Of a stretch of DNA of 64,000 nucleotides, positions 44,601 to 53,873 are shown piece after piece. The translations under genes were made by a program, and so were the position numbers. Origin of the DNA: JBCAXA01 sp038534295 (GTDB lineage: Bacteria; Pseudomonadota; Gammaproteobacteria; Steroidobacterales; Woeseiaceae); contig JBCAXA010000001.1 of NCBI GenBank assembly GCA_038534295.1, positions 1,054,001 through 1,118,000 of the forward strand, written 5' to 3'. The notes under the pieces are model-generated. The model did no database searches, was not told the origin of the DNA, and was given only the letters and a program-made list of their open reading frames with translations. Each line of letters begins with the position of its first letter. Position 1 is the stretch's first letter.

Positions 44601-46895
44601 GCCGGTGTAGTTCGCCGGGAAGATGATCGGTCCCGGATGCGCGCTGCCGGCGTTGCCGCTGAAAATGTTGTCCGAGCCGCCGACACGGAACGGTGACGGG
44701 CTGCCGTTGGTGTCTGCAGCCCAGTCCGGTTGCGTGGCATCTGCCGCCGGGACGGCTGCACCGCCGACGTTGATTCGGTAGCTGACCGACTCGATGACCG
44801 GTTCTGAAACGTTGACGACACGAATCACTTCAGTGGCTGCATTGCCGGCCGCGTCGCTGACGTTGTACGTCACGTCGTACGATCCGGCCAGGGCGGTGTT
44901 GACAGCGCCACTGTCGATCACAATGTTTATCGAGATGTCGCCGTCGACATCGTCGATAGCGGTCGCTCCCGGTTCCGTATAGGTGTCACCGACCGTCAGT
45001 TCAAGCGGGTTGTCACCAGTCAGCGTAATCACCGGTGCTGTCGTGTCCGGAACCACATTGACCGTGCGCGTGACCTGGACGGCAGCGTTGCCTTCAGCGT
45101 CCGTGACATCGTAGGTAATCACGTACGTACCGACCACGGCCGTATCGACGGTATCGCCGCCAACAACAACCTGGCCGGTAATGTCGCCGTCGACAATATC
45201 AATTGCCGTGAAGCCCGGGTCCGTAAAGGTGGAGGTCTGCGCAACCGACAACGGGTTGTCGCCAACGAGCGTAATGACCGGCGGCGTCGTGTCCTCGACG
45301 ACGACGGTCCGCGTGACCTGCGTGGCGGCGTTGCCGGCGGCATCCGACACATCGTAGGTAACCAGGTATTCGCCAACGATGTCGGTTTCTACAGTCGATG
45401 CGTCGATCGTGATGTTCCCGCTGATGTCACCGTCGAGATTGTCAGTCGCTGTCGCGTTCAGCTCGACGTACGGATCGCCGCCCTCAATGATCTGCGGATT
45501 GGCACCGGTCAGCGTAATGACCGGCGGCGTCGTGTCGACGACGTCGACAACACGCACGGCTTCTGCCGCCGCGTTGCCGGCAGCGTCCATGACGTTGTAT
45601 GTGACCTGGTACGAACCCGGAACCGCCGTGTTGACGGCACTGAAATCGATAACGATATTGGAGGAGACGTCACCGTCGACATCGTCCAGCGCGCTGGCGC
45701 CAAGTTCGGAGTATTCGTCGCCCACCTCGATGGTCTGTGGATTCGCGCCGAGGAGCGTAATGACCGGCGGTACGAGATCGACGCCGGCAGGCGGGCCAAT
45801 GACCTCGATGGCTTTGATGGCCGGGTTTTCGATGACGTCGTGAATGAACTCGATGTCGAGCAGGCCGTCGCCGGATACCGTTGTCGTTGTCGACAGCATG
45901 AATGCAGCCGTGTCATTGCCACCGGTCGGCGGCGGTGCCAGCAGAAACGGATCGACGTCGTCGAATGCCGGCGGAACACTGCCCTCGACCGACACGTCGA
46001 ACACGCGCTGCCCGGCTCCATCGACGCCGTTGAAGATCTCTGCGAAGTAAAGCCGCACCTCGACCGGCGTGCCGGGCGAGATCTCGAATTGCCAAAGCAT
46101 CTCGTCGCCAGGCGCGGGATCGAAGCGTTCCGTTTCGAATGCCGCCGCCGGGATGCTCGCTGGAAGCGTTGGGCTCGACACATCTACCGGCTTGCGGCCG
46201 TTGCCGCCGGAGTTGTTGAAGATGTTGCCGCCACCGGCACCGACGCGACCGAAATCGTTGTTTCCGCCCGTTGGCACGAAGACCTGCCCGCCACCGGCGG
46301 GCGTGTCGAGTACGAAATTTGGCAGCGTCGCATCTGCTGCGGCGAGCTGCGGTCCGCCGTTATTTATCCGATACAGCGGCACGCCGGCCGACCCGCCGCT
46401 AACCACACCGATACCGCGCTGCGTAAGGGCGAGTACGTTTGCGCCGCCAAAGGTCAGAATCGTGCTCGGCACGCCGGCCGGATCGAAAAAGTCGACGACG
46501 GTCGAACCGGCATCGGCGACGATCTGGAACTCGATGTCGAGGATATCGATGTCGCCCGACGGGAAGGGGGCGCCGAGTTTGCCGGCACCGTAATCGATTA
46601 CGCCGGTCGTGTTATCGAACACTGGCGCTACCAACTGTGTGTTGAGCTCCGCGGTGATGGGTGTCAGCGAAATAACCTGTAGCGCGGCGGGGTCGAAGCT
46701 AAGGTGAACCTCGGCTAGATCAATTTCCTGCGCGCCGGTCTGTGCCTGGACAGTTACCGTCACGGTGCTGCCAGACGTACCACCGAACAACGGATCGACG
46801 ACGAGTGTTTGCGCGTTACCGATATTGACGGCAGCGGTCGCCAGGAGCAGCGCCACGAGCACATTAAAAAGGCCGGGCTTGCTGAAGTTCGACAT
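41679..46895 (-). CDS. giant surface protein: cohesin-like domain, malectin and Ig repeats, exosortase-type tail
   Basis: 1738 residues from the ATG after AAGGAAC. After the signal peptide (FNVLVALLLATAAVNIGNAQ) residues 30-165 look like a cohesin: STVTVTVQAQTG, AEVHLSFDPAALQVISLTP and DIDILDIEFQIVADAG. Then come a malectin-like domain (171-370), four DUF5011 Ig repeats (about 374-694; PPVITLLGANP...DAAGNAA), a second malectin (704-881), a fifth Ig repeat, two copies of an unrecognised domain of about 180 residues (from 971 and 1286) each followed by an Ig-like unit, and calcium-binding TSP3 repeats (1602-1694). The end is AIPLPLPFLALLAALLG, a membrane helix and ERRRVAQR: the three-part tail of exosortase substrates, though without the IPTLxxWG consensus. 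It lies 65 bases after the dockerin gene and close to an exosortase. Confidence 0.85.
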   Translation of the reverse strand: MSNFSKPGLFNVLVALLLATAAVNIGNAQTLVVDPLFGGTSGSTVTVTVQAQTGAQEIDLAEVHLSFDPAALQVISLTPITAELNTQLVAPVFDNTTGVIDYGAGKLGAPFPSGDIDILDIEFQIVADAGSTVVDFFDPAGVPSTILTFGGANVLALTQRGIGVVSGGSAGVPLYRINNGGPQLAAADATLPNFVLDTPAGGGQVFVPTGGNNDFGRVGAGGGNIFNNSGGNGRKPVDVSSPTLPASIPAAAFETERFDPAPGDEMLWQFEISPGTPVEVRLYFAEIFNGVDGAGQRVFDVSVEGSVPPAFDDVDPFLLAPPPTGGNDTAAFMLSTTTTVSGDGLLDIEFIHDVIENPAIKAIEVIGPPAGVDLVPPVITLLGANPQTIEVGDEYSELGASALDDVDGDVSSNIVIDFSAVNTAVPGSYQVTYNVMDAAGNAAAEAVRVVDVVDTTPPVITLTGANPQIIEGGDPYVELNATATDNLDGDISGNITIDASTVETDIVGEYLVTYDVSDAAGNAATQVTRTVVVEDTTPPVITLVGDNPLSVAQTSTFTDPGFTAIDIVDGDITGQVVVGGDTVDTAVVGTYVITYDVTDAEGNAAVQVTRTVNVVPDTTAPVITLTGDNPLELTVGDTYTEPGATAIDDVDGDISINIVIDSGAVNTALAGSYDVTYNVSDAAGNAATEVIRVVNVSEPVIESVSYRINVGGAAVPAADATQPDWAADTNGSPSPFRVGGSDNIFSGNAGSAHPGPIIFPANYTGTSAPAEVFNFERFDFPAAPPMTWEFPVTTGGQYRVNLYLAELFGMIDQPGERVFDVSVEGVIPPEFDDIDQFAIAGPKGAVLLSYELMAPDGTLDIEFIHVTENPALKGIEIIRLDGVDDTTPPVITLNGDNPLNLIVGSAFVDPGATATDDVDGDISANIVVGGDVVNTGVVGTYNVTYNVSDAAGNAATEVVRVVNVGAAPMPQALIEINPGAGLGASTFSGSSFQITNQSMSGVQILNVTLDLSTGILPDMVFDPVGAGGDATSSCLTANSGATATGFVAPTDPCVDPFSIPRNGGFDVLTINFTDFDPTEQFFFTTDVDPNSIQGVTGAGNAGAVSGYELVGATVTVMFSDGSTIVSSLYEDGSLGGGQTVVAPMAPAAPTIEVDGVSPTPAIVADQNQTIRVSGTPGDSVSLLQMDSRLFIASGDPPFDVTPAELPFYANEAMSGKTLYTAVIGASGTVDIPVTLLQTSSGNTTPDGGLNQFIAVTSVAPYAVDQPVSQTSNVITLKFDPTFVPPTPQALIEITPGGALTATTFGGTDKFQITNQSTGGITINSVSIDFSTGILPDMVFDPVGSGGDATAQCFTPNSGQATTVGLVPFVDNCFDPYSVPRNGGFDVITIDFTDFDPAESFQFATDVDPNNIEGVAGAGNAGAVSGYELIGTAVTVTFSNGSVLTSSLYEDGSLGGSQAVILPDPPSQPLFTPAIAVAGVPSTPAIVGSANQTIELSGLPNEPFSLLQMDSRLFIASGDAPFDVTIAELPFYANEATAGKALFNGTFDATGNASVPVTLFATPGAVDTPNGGINHFIAVTATGAAYAVDTQVSRTSNVIVLTLFADADGDGIVDQQEGIGDADGDGIANFEDDDADGNGILDVNEVPDPTDIGDIDGDGIPDYLDLDDNGDDISDIVQIGGDPANPTDTDGDGIPDFQDPEPTVAIPLPLPFLALLAALLGVVATWIERRRVAQRAGSD

Positions 46896-46960
46896 GTTCC
46901 TTTGCCTCGAATCGATCCGTTGATGTGAAGGAAAACGTGCGGAGCGGTCACCAGTCGTCG

Positions 46961-49900
46961 TCACTGCCCAGCTCCGATCGGCTCTTCGCCGCTGACATTG
47001 AAATTGGTCGCGAGGAACGAGAAGTCCAGCGCCCCGACCGCGCCATCACCATTGAAGTCCGCCCGACCGTCGTAGCCGGCGTCCGCACTGGACAAATTGA
47101 ACGTTCCAGACAGCACTGAGAAGTCGAGGGCCGAAATCTCGTTGTCGTCGTTGGCGTCGCCCGCTAGCAGCGTCCCGAAGTCTGCTGTATTTGCGCCCGC
47201 CGCCAGCGTGATGGTCGAATCAACGACCTGGAGTGTGTTGGCCGCTTTGACGGCAATCTCATACGCCTCCGGATCAACGCCAGTAATGGTGAACTCACCG
47301 GCCGCGTTCAACGTCGGCGTGAACGAGAAGCTCGGTGTCGCGGCACCGACCTGATACAGGTCGACGTTCACGACGACACCGGTCGGATTGGCGATCCCCT
47401 GAATGGCAACCGTGCCCGTCAGATCGGCGGTAGCCAGCGGATTGACGATCACTCGCCAAACGTCGGACAGCCTTGACGTGCGCAGATCTGGCTCGACGAT
47501 GACCGCGGCGATGTAATGAATGTCCGGGTCACTGCCACCGTCACTGATATCCGTCAACGTTATCGGTATGTCGACGAAGCTCGCACCGGTACCAACGCTC
47601 GCGGTGTAATCGGTGATGTTCTGCGACGTGTTGGCCTCGAAGGGATCAGTCAACGTCAGCGATGACGGCTCGACATCGCTCTCGATTACCAGCAGACGCA
47701 CATCGCTGTCCCCCGGTGCCGTGATCCGCGCGGTTTGCGTGAAGCTGCCGACCGTCGCATCGAGAAACCCGCCGGGTGACGGCGTGGGCGTGACCAAGCC
47801 GACGAATTCGAGGGTCGGCGGTACGACCGTCGGCGGTACCGCCAAGGTATTCAAAGATTCGCCGGCGCTTGGCGTTACCGAATCCTGGAACAGCTCCTCG
47901 GTGAGGAGCGTACCGTCGTCAAACACGACCGTGACGATCGATCCGGCGAGCTCGAGGCCCGACACGCTGCCGGCCCCGCCGGCACCAGCTGCGCCTTCGA
48001 TGCTCGTCGGATCAACGTCAACCTGGAAAACGATTTGCTCGTTCGCCTCAAAACCGTTCTCGGTCATTTCGCTGAATGTCACGCTCATGCGATCGAAGCC
48101 GCCGTTCCCACGCGGGCCAGCGAACGGATCGACGCAGTTATCGGCTGGAACGTTGAACCCAACCGGATCGCCAAACTCGACGATCAGGCATTTGGCCGTT
48201 ACGTCACCGGCGGTGCCGTTCGGGTCGAACACCATGTTCGGGTAGATCGCCGTGCTGAGATCAAAGACGACCTCGACGATCTTGCTACCGTCCAGCGACG
48301 TATTGGTGATCACGAAATCGCCGCCGAACGTGCTCGAATCGATGCCACTACCGGTGTCGATAGCAATCAGCGCCTGGGCATTCGGATTCGCCGGCGTCGA
48401 CGAAATGATCTCAATACCCTTGATCGCCGGATTGTTGACCGCCGTCTTGAGGAAATCGATGTCCAGATTGCCGTCGGTGACGGTCGTCTGGAACGAACGC
48501 ACGAAAGCAACCGTCTGACCGGCTTCCGCTACCTGGTCGAGATCGTCGATGACGAGCACGCCTTCAATCTCGACGTCGAAGACGCGCTGATTGACGTTCC
48601 CGAAAAAGAGCTCTGCAAAGAGCAAATTGACGGTGTAGGCGCCATTCGTGACCGGGAAATCCCATTGCATGTTGTCGGGATTGGCGACCGTGCTGAAGCG
48701 TTCAACGAAGAAGAGTTCATCCGGATAGGCTGTGTTGTTTACTAGCGCAGCTTGGGTCGCGGCATTTGCTCCAAATGTCGAGTCGATAGCGGGCGGGGTC
48801 AGGTCGAGATTCGGCGACGGGGTGCCGTTGTTCGCCGAGCCGTTGGCAGTATTCCCCGGTGCCGCTTGGTCCTCTTCCCAGTCGCCGGCGACATCAGCCA
48901 ACAGCGGACCGCCGGCGTTGACGCGATAAATGACGCTGCCAGACGCGCTTACATTCCAGGTGAACAGCACCGTCTCGGCATTGGCCGCCGAGCCGTCGCT
49001 GTCGTCAACGGTAATCGAAACGCTATACGGACTGCTGGCTGCTGCACCGCTGTCGATGCTGCCCGAGATGACTCCGGTTGCCGTGTCGATCGTCAAAGAT
49101 GGCGGTAAACCCGTCGCTTGGTAGCTGAGCGCACCTGCACCGCCACTGGCGACGAGTGGCAGATTGACCGTGGCGCCCTCGGTGGAGAACTGATTACCGG
49201 GTGGCGCGACCGTGATGGGTGCGATGGCGACCGACCAGCTCAGATTGATCGTGACAACATCCGTGCTTTCGCCGTCCGCATCGTCGACCGTAATTGCCGT
49301 CGGGAACGGGCTCAATGCCGATGCGCCCGCCGCAATCGTGCCGGTGATCTCGCCGGTGGTCATGGAAATCGACAACCCGGTTGGCAGATCGGTGGCGGCG
49401 TACGTCAGCGGACCGTCACCACCGCTAGCGTTGACTTGCAGCGAAATTGTATCGCCCTCGAAGTCTGCCTGATTGGCAATCGGATCAGCGACGATCGGCT
49501 GCGGCGGCAGCGCGTCGACCGACAGGATCTCTACCGCGTTGACGAGCGGATTCTCGACCTGATGAATCCACTCTATGTTCAGCGTGCCGTCCGTCAGCGT
49601 GACCGGATACTCGAACATGCCGCCGACCTGGTGGCCAAGAGTCGCAGACAGGTCGAGATTGTCTTCGACGAGCGCGCCTTCAATGTTGATGTCGAACACA
49701 CGTTGCCCGGGTGCCGACGTACCACCGAAGCCGTTGCCCATATAGAGGCGAACCAAATACGTCCCATTCGGCAGGTCGATGAAGTACTGCAACTCCGAGC
49801 CGCCGCTCGGATCCCATTTCTCCTGGTTGAAGATTGCCTGCGGCACATAGGCCGGGACCGAAGAGTCGCGCCCGGTAATGTTATGAGTCGACTGGTTGCC

Positions 49901-52900
49901 CGTGTTGACGCTCCAGACGATGCCGTTAGTCGTCGCGCCTTGTGCACCACCCGGTACCGAAATCCAGTCCGGATTCGGCGCATCGTCAGCCGGGATCGTC
50001 GAATTGCCGGAGTTTAAACGTAGCAGCGGCACTGGTTCGTCGCTGACCGTGACGGTGAACGTCGCCATGGTCATGAGACCATCAGAGTCGGTCGCCGTGA
50101 CGGTAATGGTGCCGTTTGAAGCGCTCGCCGGGATGGTCAGCGTAAGCTCGTCCGCATTGACGGTCGTGCCAATCGCTGGGTCGCTGCTGGTTGCGGTAAA
50201 GCTGAGATTGGTCAGACCTTCGTCATCGTCGAAGAACTCGCCGAGCTGAATCAGCACCGGTGCGCTGCCAACCTGGGTCTCGAGGTTGGTAAACGTCTGT
50301 AGCAGTAGCGGCTCGAGGCCAGTTATTTTGATAAAGGCATAGTTGGTTGGGAACGAGGTTGTGTCAGTCGTACCGATCAAGCCAATCGCCATTGGGTCGG
50401 CAGCGCCCTGTATGGCCGCCAATAGATCGCCGGTAGCGGTGAACGGCGTGACGCCGGCGACGCCTGCGTCCGTATCGACGTCAATGATCGTGCCATCGTC
50501 GATTTCATAGCGCGGCTGAATTGTGCCGGCCGTGGGATCAATCAAGAACGAGAACCGCACCGTCGTCGCTGGCGAGATCGGTATACCGGTCGTCGGTGTG
50601 ATGGCAACATCGTTGACTTCGCCGCCGAACACGACGCCGGACGCGTCGTAGGTCAACTTGATGTAGTTGTCCTGAAATCCGGTACCGAGCTGCACTCCCT
50701 GGTTCTCGCCGCCGGTAAAGGCATGGAACGGGATGAACATTTCGGCCTGCGCGACGACTGGCCCGGTGCTCGTGTCGATATCGAACACCATCTGAAAGCC
50801 TTTGTCCTGGTCGTTGGTCAACGCGTCGCCGGTCGTCGTAAAGACCGTCATGGCACCAACGGCACCACCGAGAATGTCGTTCGGCGGCACGTCCGGGTCG
50901 TCGATAACGTCTAGCCAGTTCGCCCCGGCCGAGCCGTTGTTCATGAACCCGTTGATGCCGAGCCCGAGGTAGCCCGCGAGCGTCAGATCGTCAGAAAACA
51001 GCTCGTTGACCACTGGTACCGTGAACGGCGCCCCCAGCTGCGCGGGATCGGTCGCGTCCGGATTACCGTCGCCGTCATCGTCGGGGTCGTTGAGATCGGA
51101 AAGATTGTCGCCATCAAAATCGGTCGGCTGCGAGCCGCCGCTGCACGGGTTGGTGCCGTTGTCTTGCTCATCGCCATTCGAGAAACCGTCGCCGTCGGAA
51201 TCGATATTTCGGTCGAAGCCCGGATCGCCGGGCTGCAAGCAATTGATTGGCGTATCGAGCTCGGCAACGACAATGTTGTTGTTGAAGGTGGCGAGCCAGA
51301 TCGTGCCGGGAAACTGACCGCCCGCTGGTTGCGTTGTGACACCCAGCGGGTTGCCACCGAAGCCGGACAGAAAGTTTTGTTCCAGGTTCACCAGCGCACC
51401 GGTCGTCGCATCGATCTCTACCCAGTGCAGGTTGGCGCCGTTCTTGCCGGCAATAAAAGCGATCGTGCCCGGGTTCGGATTCGCCGTGTACTCGTCCAGG
51501 CCGTTGGTGTTGTTCTGCCAGGTCGTGACCGCCGAGTCGTCGGGACCGTCGGGATTGTTGTCGGGATCACCCGGATCTTTCGGGTTGCGAAAATCGCCCT
51601 CGACAAAATTGGCTTCACTGGCCGGTACCGGGGGCCAGTCGACCGGCAGCGAGTCGCTGGCGAAGTTTGGGTCCGACGGAGCGAGAATCTGCGTGCGAAA
51701 CGTGCCGGTGCCGCCATCTTGCGTCCACAAACCCGCACCGCCGGGATTACCGGGATTCGGAAATTGTGAAACACCCGGGTTGGCACGGATCGGCGTTGGA
51801 TGACCGCCGTAATATGTGTTTGGCAGCGTCGAGAAGTCGTAGGTCTGAATGTCCTGCGTGATGCAGTGCATGTGGTCGTCGTTGTTGACCGGACCTTCGC
51901 CGTTGACCGAGTTCGAACTGCCAGGCTCGCCCGGCACAAAATCATTGGTAGCGGTGCTCGGATCACTGAGGCCTTCATTGTCCGGAAAGCCGCCCCAGCC
52001 GCCATTCGCACCGTTGTCCGTCAGACACACCGCACCGGACGCGGTGATCGCAAGATCGTAGGTGTTGCGATAACCGGGCGAAAAAACCTGAACCGGGCCG
52101 CCGATGACGAGTTTGGCCTGGTTCAGTCCGTCGTTGCCGCCCCATGGGTCGCCCGGATCGACACCGTCATAGCTGGGATCGGTCGGATCGTCGATGCCGT
52201 TGACGTTGGGCCGCGACGGGTCATCGAGCGTCGGCAGGTCGTAAATATAGTCGCGCCCGCTGGCGCTGTCGTTCTGAATCGGCATGCTTTCGAGCATGTC
52301 CAGATTGACAGCCAGCACCGACGCCGACAGCGCATACTCTGTCGTAAAAGCAAAGTTGTTCGACGGCGATCCAGCGTTGGTATGACCTCCCTGAGTGACG
52401 ATCAGATAATCGGTCGTGCCGATCGTCACGAACTCGAGTCCGTTGGTCGCGTGATTCTCTTCTGAGCGCGGCAGTCCGCGCACGAGGTCGACGGTGGTCC
52501 ACGCAGCGCACTGGCCGTCATTGGGACCGCCAACATTGATACCGCCGGTGCATTCAATGCGTGTTATGACACCGGAGTTGGTGTCGATACCGATATCATT
52601 GCCACCCGTCCCGGCGCCCACACGCGGGTCGCTGGACGTCGCGTAGAGGATCGGATTCTCAGCGGTGCCGACTACAGTGATACCGGTCGCCTGCCGGTTC
52701 GAGTTCGAAATAACGGTTCCGGTATCGTTGTGATTCGGTATCGACGTAACGGTGGTGATGGTCTCGACATCCGTGGCGTCGTAGTCGTTCGCGCCGGCCT
52801 GCGAGACGGTGAAGATGTTGATGTCGCCGCTGCGCTGGATGACATACAGCCGCCCGTCAGGGCCGAAGTCGAGTGACGTGGAACTCGAGACACAGCTACT

Positions 52901-53056
52901 GGGGCCGCACGGCAAAGCGCTGAAGTCGAGATTGCTGGTCGAGAAAGCAGGCGCCTGTGCCAGCACCTGCGCCGCAGAAGCCAGCAGAAATACCGTGAGA
53001 ATCAGCCGCCCGATTGTCGACGCCGGGAACGGTGCTGCAGCCTTGAGCGAACGCAT
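46961..53056 (-). CDS. giant secreted protein: propeller, malectin domains and C-terminal dockerin-like domain
   Basis: 2031 residues with a signal peptide (LILTVFLLASAAQVLAQ). Residues 40-606 resemble sorbosone/glucose dehydrogenase propellers (SLDFGPDGRLYVIQRSGDI, YDLAITASGAVCLTDNG). A TSP3-like calcium segment (610-670) follows, then a lectin-like region (683-920), a malectin (about 1010-1180), two putative Ig domains (1183-1366), a second malectin (1375-1550), one copy of the domain shared with the cohesin-like neighbour (1555-1730) and Ig-like units. Residues 1963-2029 form a type I dockerin-like pair of calcium loops: GDANDDNEISALDFSVL and ADFNGDGAVGALDFSFL. It has no anchor of its own, so binding to the neighbouring cohesin would keep it on the cell; this is inference. 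Confidence 0.87.
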   Translation of the reverse strand: MRSLKAAAPFPASTIGRLILTVFLLASAAQVLAQAPAFSTSNLDFSALPCGPSSCVSSSTSLDFGPDGRLYVIQRSGDINIFTVSQAGANDYDATDVETITTVTSIPNHNDTGTVISNSNRQATGITVVGTAENPILYATSSDPRVGAGTGGNDIGIDTNSGVITRIECTGGINVGGPNDGQCAAWTTVDLVRGLPRSEENHATNGLEFVTIGTTDYLIVTQGGHTNAGSPSNNFAFTTEYALSASVLAVNLDMLESMPIQNDSASGRDYIYDLPTLDDPSRPNVNGIDDPTDPSYDGVDPGDPWGGNDGLNQAKLVIGGPVQVFSPGYRNTYDLAITASGAVCLTDNGANGGWGGFPDNEGLSDPSTATNDFVPGEPGSSNSVNGEGPVNNDDHMHCITQDIQTYDFSTLPNTYYGGHPTPIRANPGVSQFPNPGNPGGAGLWTQDGGTGTFRTQILAPSDPNFASDSLPVDWPPVPASEANFVEGDFRNPKDPGDPDNNPDGPDDSAVTTWQNNTNGLDEYTANPNPGTIAFIAGKNGANLHWVEIDATTGALVNLEQNFLSGFGGNPLGVTTQPAGGQFPGTIWLATFNNNIVVAELDTPINCLQPGDPGFDRNIDSDGDGFSNGDEQDNGTNPCSGGSQPTDFDGDNLSDLNDPDDDGDGNPDATDPAQLGAPFTVPVVNELFSDDLTLAGYLGLGINGFMNNGSAGANWLDVIDDPDVPPNDILGGAVGAMTVFTTTGDALTNDQDKGFQMVFDIDTSTGPVVAQAEMFIPFHAFTGGENQGVQLGTGFQDNYIKLTYDASGVVFGGEVNDVAITPTTGIPISPATTVRFSFLIDPTAGTIQPRYEIDDGTIIDVDTDAGVAGVTPFTATGDLLAAIQGAADPMAIGLIGTTDTTSFPTNYAFIKITGLEPLLLQTFTNLETQVGSAPVLIQLGEFFDDDEGLTNLSFTATSSDPAIGTTVNADELTLTIPASASNGTITVTATDSDGLMTMATFTVTVSDEPVPLLRLNSGNSTIPADDAPNPDWISVPGGAQGATTNGIVWSVNTGNQSTHNITGRDSSVPAYVPQAIFNQEKWDPSGGSELQYFIDLPNGTYLVRLYMGNGFGGTSAPGQRVFDINIEGALVEDNLDLSATLGHQVGGMFEYPVTLTDGTLNIEWIHQVENPLVNAVEILSVDALPPQPIVADPIANQADFEGDTISLQVNASGGDGPLTYAATDLPTGLSISMTTGEITGTIAAGASALSPFPTAITVDDADGESTDVVTINLSWSVAIAPITVAPPGNQFSTEGATVNLPLVASGGAGALSYQATGLPPSLTIDTATGVISGSIDSGAAASSPYSVSITVDDSDGSAANAETVLFTWNVSASGSVIYRVNAGGPLLADVAGDWEEDQAAPGNTANGSANNGTPSPNLDLTPPAIDSTFGANAATQAALVNNTAYPDELFFVERFSTVANPDNMQWDFPVTNGAYTVNLLFAELFFGNVNQRVFDVEIEGVLVIDDLDQVAEAGQTVAFVRSFQTTVTDGNLDIDFLKTAVNNPAIKGIEIISSTPANPNAQALIAIDTGSGIDSSTFGGDFVITNTSLDGSKIVEVVFDLSTAIYPNMVFDPNGTAGDVTAKCLIVEFGDPVGFNVPADNCVDPFAGPRGNGGFDRMSVTFSEMTENGFEANEQIVFQVDVDPTSIEGAAGAGGAGSVSGLELAGSIVTVVFDDGTLLTEELFQDSVTPSAGESLNTLAVPPTVVPPTLEFVGLVTPTPSPGGFLDATVGSFTQTARITAPGDSDVRLLVIESDVEPSSLTLTDPFEANTSQNITDYTASVGTGASFVDIPITLTDISDGGSDPDIHYIAAVIVEPDLRTSRLSDVWRVIVNPLATADLTGTVAIQGIANPTGVVVNVDLYQVGAATPSFSFTPTLNAAGEFTITGVDPEAYEIAVKAANTLQVVDSTITLAAGANTADFGTLLAGDANDDNEISALDFSVLSGTFNLSSADAGYDGRADFNGDGAVGALDFSFLATNFNVSGEEPIGAGQ

Positions 53057-53339
53057 TCCGCACTTTCCTTATGAGTCGTATTTTTTGTTTTTGCCCCGGT
53101 TAACCGCGCACGCCACGCTGAGTTACACGGGTCGCCTGTCCATGCACTGTTGACCTCACCAAGTGAATGTGAAAACTCGATTTACTGCTCGTGACTTCTT
53201 TGTGACTCGCGGCGATGCACGCGTGCGTGTTTTCACAAGCAACAAACTTTCGCAGAGAACGGCCAATTGCCGCGGCGCGAATGCGGCGATAAGCTGATTA
53301 GATAGAAGTCGACACCCTCGCCGATGGAGTTGGCGCAGC

Positions 53340-53873
53340 ATGAGCACAGCGAACGTCACCCAGTCACCCAACTCGCCCAGCGGCTTCGGCTTCGCCTGGC
53401 GCTTTGCCGGCATATTCCTATTGCTACAGCTGCTGATCGTGTTTCAGTTCGGCGACGTAACGCAGCCGTTCATGATCGAGCGAGCGACGGTGCAGCCAAG
53501 CGTCGTACTGTTGGACACACTGTTTCCGGCTGAGAAGCCCTTTGCCGATGGCGATACAGTGCGCTCCAAAGCCGTAAGCTTGAAAGTGCTGCGCGGTTGC
53601 GAGGGCACGGAGTTTTATTTGCTGCTGGCCGCGGCGATTCTCGCGTTCGCGGCATCGTGGCGGCAGAAGCTACTGGCGCTCGCCGCTGGTATCGCGATCG
53701 TATTCGCTCTAAACCAACTTCGGTTGCTCGGGCTGTACGTCATCGTCCGAGACTTTCGCGAGTACTTTCAGCTGGTCCACGTCTATTTCGCGCCGCTGCT
53801 ATTGGTCGCGGCGCTCGTCATCGTGTTTTCGCTATGGGCAACCCGAGTGCTGTCGCCGCCCCGCGCGGCTTGA
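53340..53873 (+). CDS. xrtH: exosortase, XrtH-like
   Basis: A 177-residue membrane protein of the exosortase/archaeosortase family, small like exosortase H. The catalytic residues are visible: Cys87 in VLRGCEGTE, Arg128 in ALNQLRLLGLYVI and His147 in FQLVHVYFAP, within helices that face the periplasm. Exosortases cut surface proteins at a short C-terminal motif and help transfer them to the envelope. XrtH enzymes normally process IPTLxxWG-type tails. The tail of the cohesin-like protein just across the intergenic region (IPLPLP plus helix plus Arg) is a candidate substrate. The gene overlaps the next one by 40 bases. It is divergent from the dockerin-like gene, with 283 bases between the starts and no clear operator. 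Confidence 0.8.
   Translation: MSTANVTQSPNSPSGFGFAWRFAGIFLLLQLLIVFQFGDVTQPFMIERATVQPSVVLLDTLFPAEKPFADGDTVRSKAVSLKVLRGCEGTEFYLLLAAAILAFAASWRQKLLALAAGIAIVFALNQLRLLGLYVIVRDFREYFQLVHVYFAPLLLVAALVIVFSLWATRVLSPPRAA

Noticed and set aside
43990..45780. Assembly duplication of the Ig-repeat region
   Set aside because: The five DUF5011 units differ at many positions in DNA and protein, so they are ancient tandem repeats.
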